Source: Gammaproteobacteria bacterium
GTDB lineage: Bacteria > Pseudomonadota > Gammaproteobacteria > Pseudomonadales > Azotimanducaceae_A
DNA length: 7,106 nt
NCBI GenBank assembly: GCA_026713405.1
Contig: JAPOON010000512.1
Coordinates: forward strand, 1-7,106
Direction: 5' to 3'
Shown here piece by piece: positions 6,123-7,106 of this stretch; within the stretch, counting starts at the first letter, position 1, and each line of letters opens with the position of its first letter. A program made the position numbers and the translations under genes. The notes under the pieces are model-generated. The model saw only the letters and a program-made list of their open reading frames with translations, had not been told where the DNA came from and did no database searches.

Positions 6123-7106
6123 TCGAGCGAGATGCCGCTGCGCGGCAAACGCAGCGACGCGGGCCTGCGGCAGTCGGCGGCGAGGAAAGCGCGAGCATAC
6201 ACGACAAGGCGGGTTCGGCGCTCAACCCGCTAACACGAATCAGCCACCGCGTCGGGCTTGTCGCGGTGCTGTTGCTGTCCGGCGCCTGGGCGGAGGCTCA
6301 ATCGCCCGTAATCGGTAGTCCCGGCTACAACGGTGGCAACTTCCGGATACCCATAGGCAACGTTCGCGACAGCGGTTTCCGCGCCTACATGAGCGCGGGC
6401 GACCAGAACACCGAAGAAGGCAAGTCACCAGTCCATTTCTTCGGCACCAGGGTGTCCTGCAGACCGCCCGGCCACCAGTGGCCGGTGGGCAAGACCACCG
6501 TTACGATAGACGTCTATGCGCTGCCGGAGTCCGGCACGGAAGTATTCGTCTGCCCGGTCGATTCGTGCGCGCCTTGCCCGGAACCCATGAACTCTCCAGA
6601 TGTCACGCATGTCGCCAAACAGTGGTGCCTGTCGATGCCGGAGGAGACGTTTGCGGATGGCGAGTGCCCGAATGTCGGCAATGACGATGACGAGAACGAA
6701 GACGACGAGAACGAAGACGACGGGAACGAGAACGAGGACGAGGACGACGAGAACGGAGACGATGACAACGGCGACAACGGCGGTGGCGGCAGCGGCGGTG
6801 GCGGCGGCGGCGGTGGCGGCGGTGGCGGTGGAAGCGGGCCCTGGATCAGAATCGGCGATGTCACCGTAGATGAGGACGCCGGTGAAGCCCGCTTCGAGGT
6901 ATCCCTCAGCACCAACAGCCGCTACGACATCTCCGTCGACTACACGACAGCCGACGATACTGCGGCGGCGGGGTCGGACTATGAGGCAACCAGCGGAACG
7001 CTGACCATTCCCAATCGCGAATTCGGCGGCACCATCGTCGTACCCATCATCGACGACACCGATGACGAACCCGACGAGTCATTCACGGTCACCCTGAGCA
7101 ACCCGG
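6119..7106 (+). CDS. Secreted Calx-beta domain protein with acidic and poly-glycine linkers (N-terminal part, cut by the window edge)
   Basis: The frame is open to the right edge, 329 codons from GTG 6119. Parts in order: a long n-region; hydrophobic signal core VGLVAVLLLSGAW (45-57) with cleavage likely after AEA (60); a mature N-terminal region (61-187) with six cysteines (114, 145, 150, 153, 170, 183), probably disulfide-bonded, of no family I recognise; an Asp/Glu/Asn linker (188-220); a glycine linker G4-S-G13-S-G (221-240); then a Calx-beta domain from about 243 to the edge, with the family features VTVDEDAGEARFEVSLS, AGSDYEATSGTLTI and DDEPDESFTVTLSNP. Calx-beta domains bind calcium and often occur in tandem in large secreted or surface adhesins, so more copies may follow beyond the edge. 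The start is uncertain: ATG 5936 is in frame but would put about 100 residues before the signal core. GTG 6119 is the nearest conventional start, with a weak GGAA 6 nt upstream. Confidence 0.82.
   Translation, partial: MIERDAAARQTQRRGPAAVGGEESASIHDKAGSALNPLTRISHRVGLVAVLLLSGAWAEAQSPVIGSPGYNGGNFRIPIGNVRDSGFRAYMSAGDQNTEEGKSPVHFFGTRVSCRPPGHQWPVGKTTVTIDVYALPESGTEVFVCPVDSCAPCPEPMNSPDVTHVAKQWCLSMPEETFADGECPNVGNDDDENEDDENEDDGNENEDEDDENGDDDNGDNGGGGSGGGGGGGGGGGGGSGPWIRIGDVTVDEDAGEARFEVSLSTNSRYDISVDYTTADDTAAAGSDYEATSGTLTIPNREFGGTIVVPIIDDTDDEPDESFTVTLSNP
6686..6778 (+). repeat. Acidic low-complexity coding tract
   Basis: Purine-rich GAC/GAG/GAT/AAC codons encode an Asp/Glu/Asn run with a few glycines, including two tandem DDENE units (15-bp near-repeats) around 6689-6718. 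The mix of synonymous codons shows it is more than a fresh slippage product. It is a flexible, strongly negative linker that could bind divalent cations. Confidence 0.8.
6779..6838 (+). repeat. Poly-glycine coding tract (GGC/GGT repeats)
   Basis: Twenty codons, all glycine except two serines (G4-S-G13-S-G), made of GGC and GGT repeats with one GGA and one GGG. It directly follows the acidic tract and precedes the Calx-beta domain. It is prone to slippage, so length variation between strains is likely. Confidence 0.85.

Noticed and set aside
6002..6202. Minus-strand ORF of 66 codons between the two divergent units.
   Set aside because: No recognisable domain, no evident ribosome site, and it overlaps the start region of the plus-strand gene.
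6514..6915. Minus-strand ORF of 133 codons with a long proline and serine run.
   Set aside because: The poly-proline/serine is simply the reverse complement of the glycine and Asp/Glu/Asn codons of the Calx-beta gene, whose sense frame has a clear domain and signal peptide.

Overview
The window is GC-rich, densely coding DNA from a Gram-negative bacterium, most likely a gammaproteobacterium or a close relative. This is inferred from the LolA-like periplasmic protein, the MacB/LolE-type ABC permeases, the probable outer-membrane barrel, and the base and codon composition. No rRNA, tRNA, insertion sequence or CRISPR array was seen, so the genus cannot be fixed.

From about 5788 down to the left edge, a compact minus-strand operon of six genes is read right to left: (1) a secreted outer-membrane lipoprotein-sorting protein of the LolA-like family; (2) and (3) two paralogous FtsX-type ABC permeases; (4) a third, more diverged FtsX-type permease; (5) a LolD/MacB-type ABC ATPase; (6) the N-terminal part of a secreted protein that looks like an outer-membrane beta-barrel and runs off the left edge. 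Junctions are overlaps (8 bp ATGGCTGA; 4 bp ATGA) or gaps of 6 to about 44 bp, so translation is probably coupled. Together the parts suggest a trans-envelope machine: inner-membrane ABC extractor, periplasmic lipid/lipoprotein-binding protein and outer-membrane component. The cargo is not visible here.

Between about 5789 and 6118 lies a divergent intergenic region with lower GC than its surroundings. It holds two good palindromes (5911-5924 and 6014-6032), only weak promoter-like boxes, and a 20-codon upstream ORF.

To the right, on the plus strand, a gene runs off the window edge. It has a signal peptide, a six-cysteine N-terminal region of unknown fold, a very acidic Asp/Glu/Asn linker, a nearly pure glycine linker, and then the first Calx-beta domain. 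It is probably a surface or secreted adhesin-like protein. Its start is ambiguous.

The points most worth a second look are the three-permease LolA-like/ABC/barrel operon, the tandem permease duplication with its reused ATGGCTGA junction, the multi-linker Calx-beta protein with its odd start, and the two intergenic palindromes.
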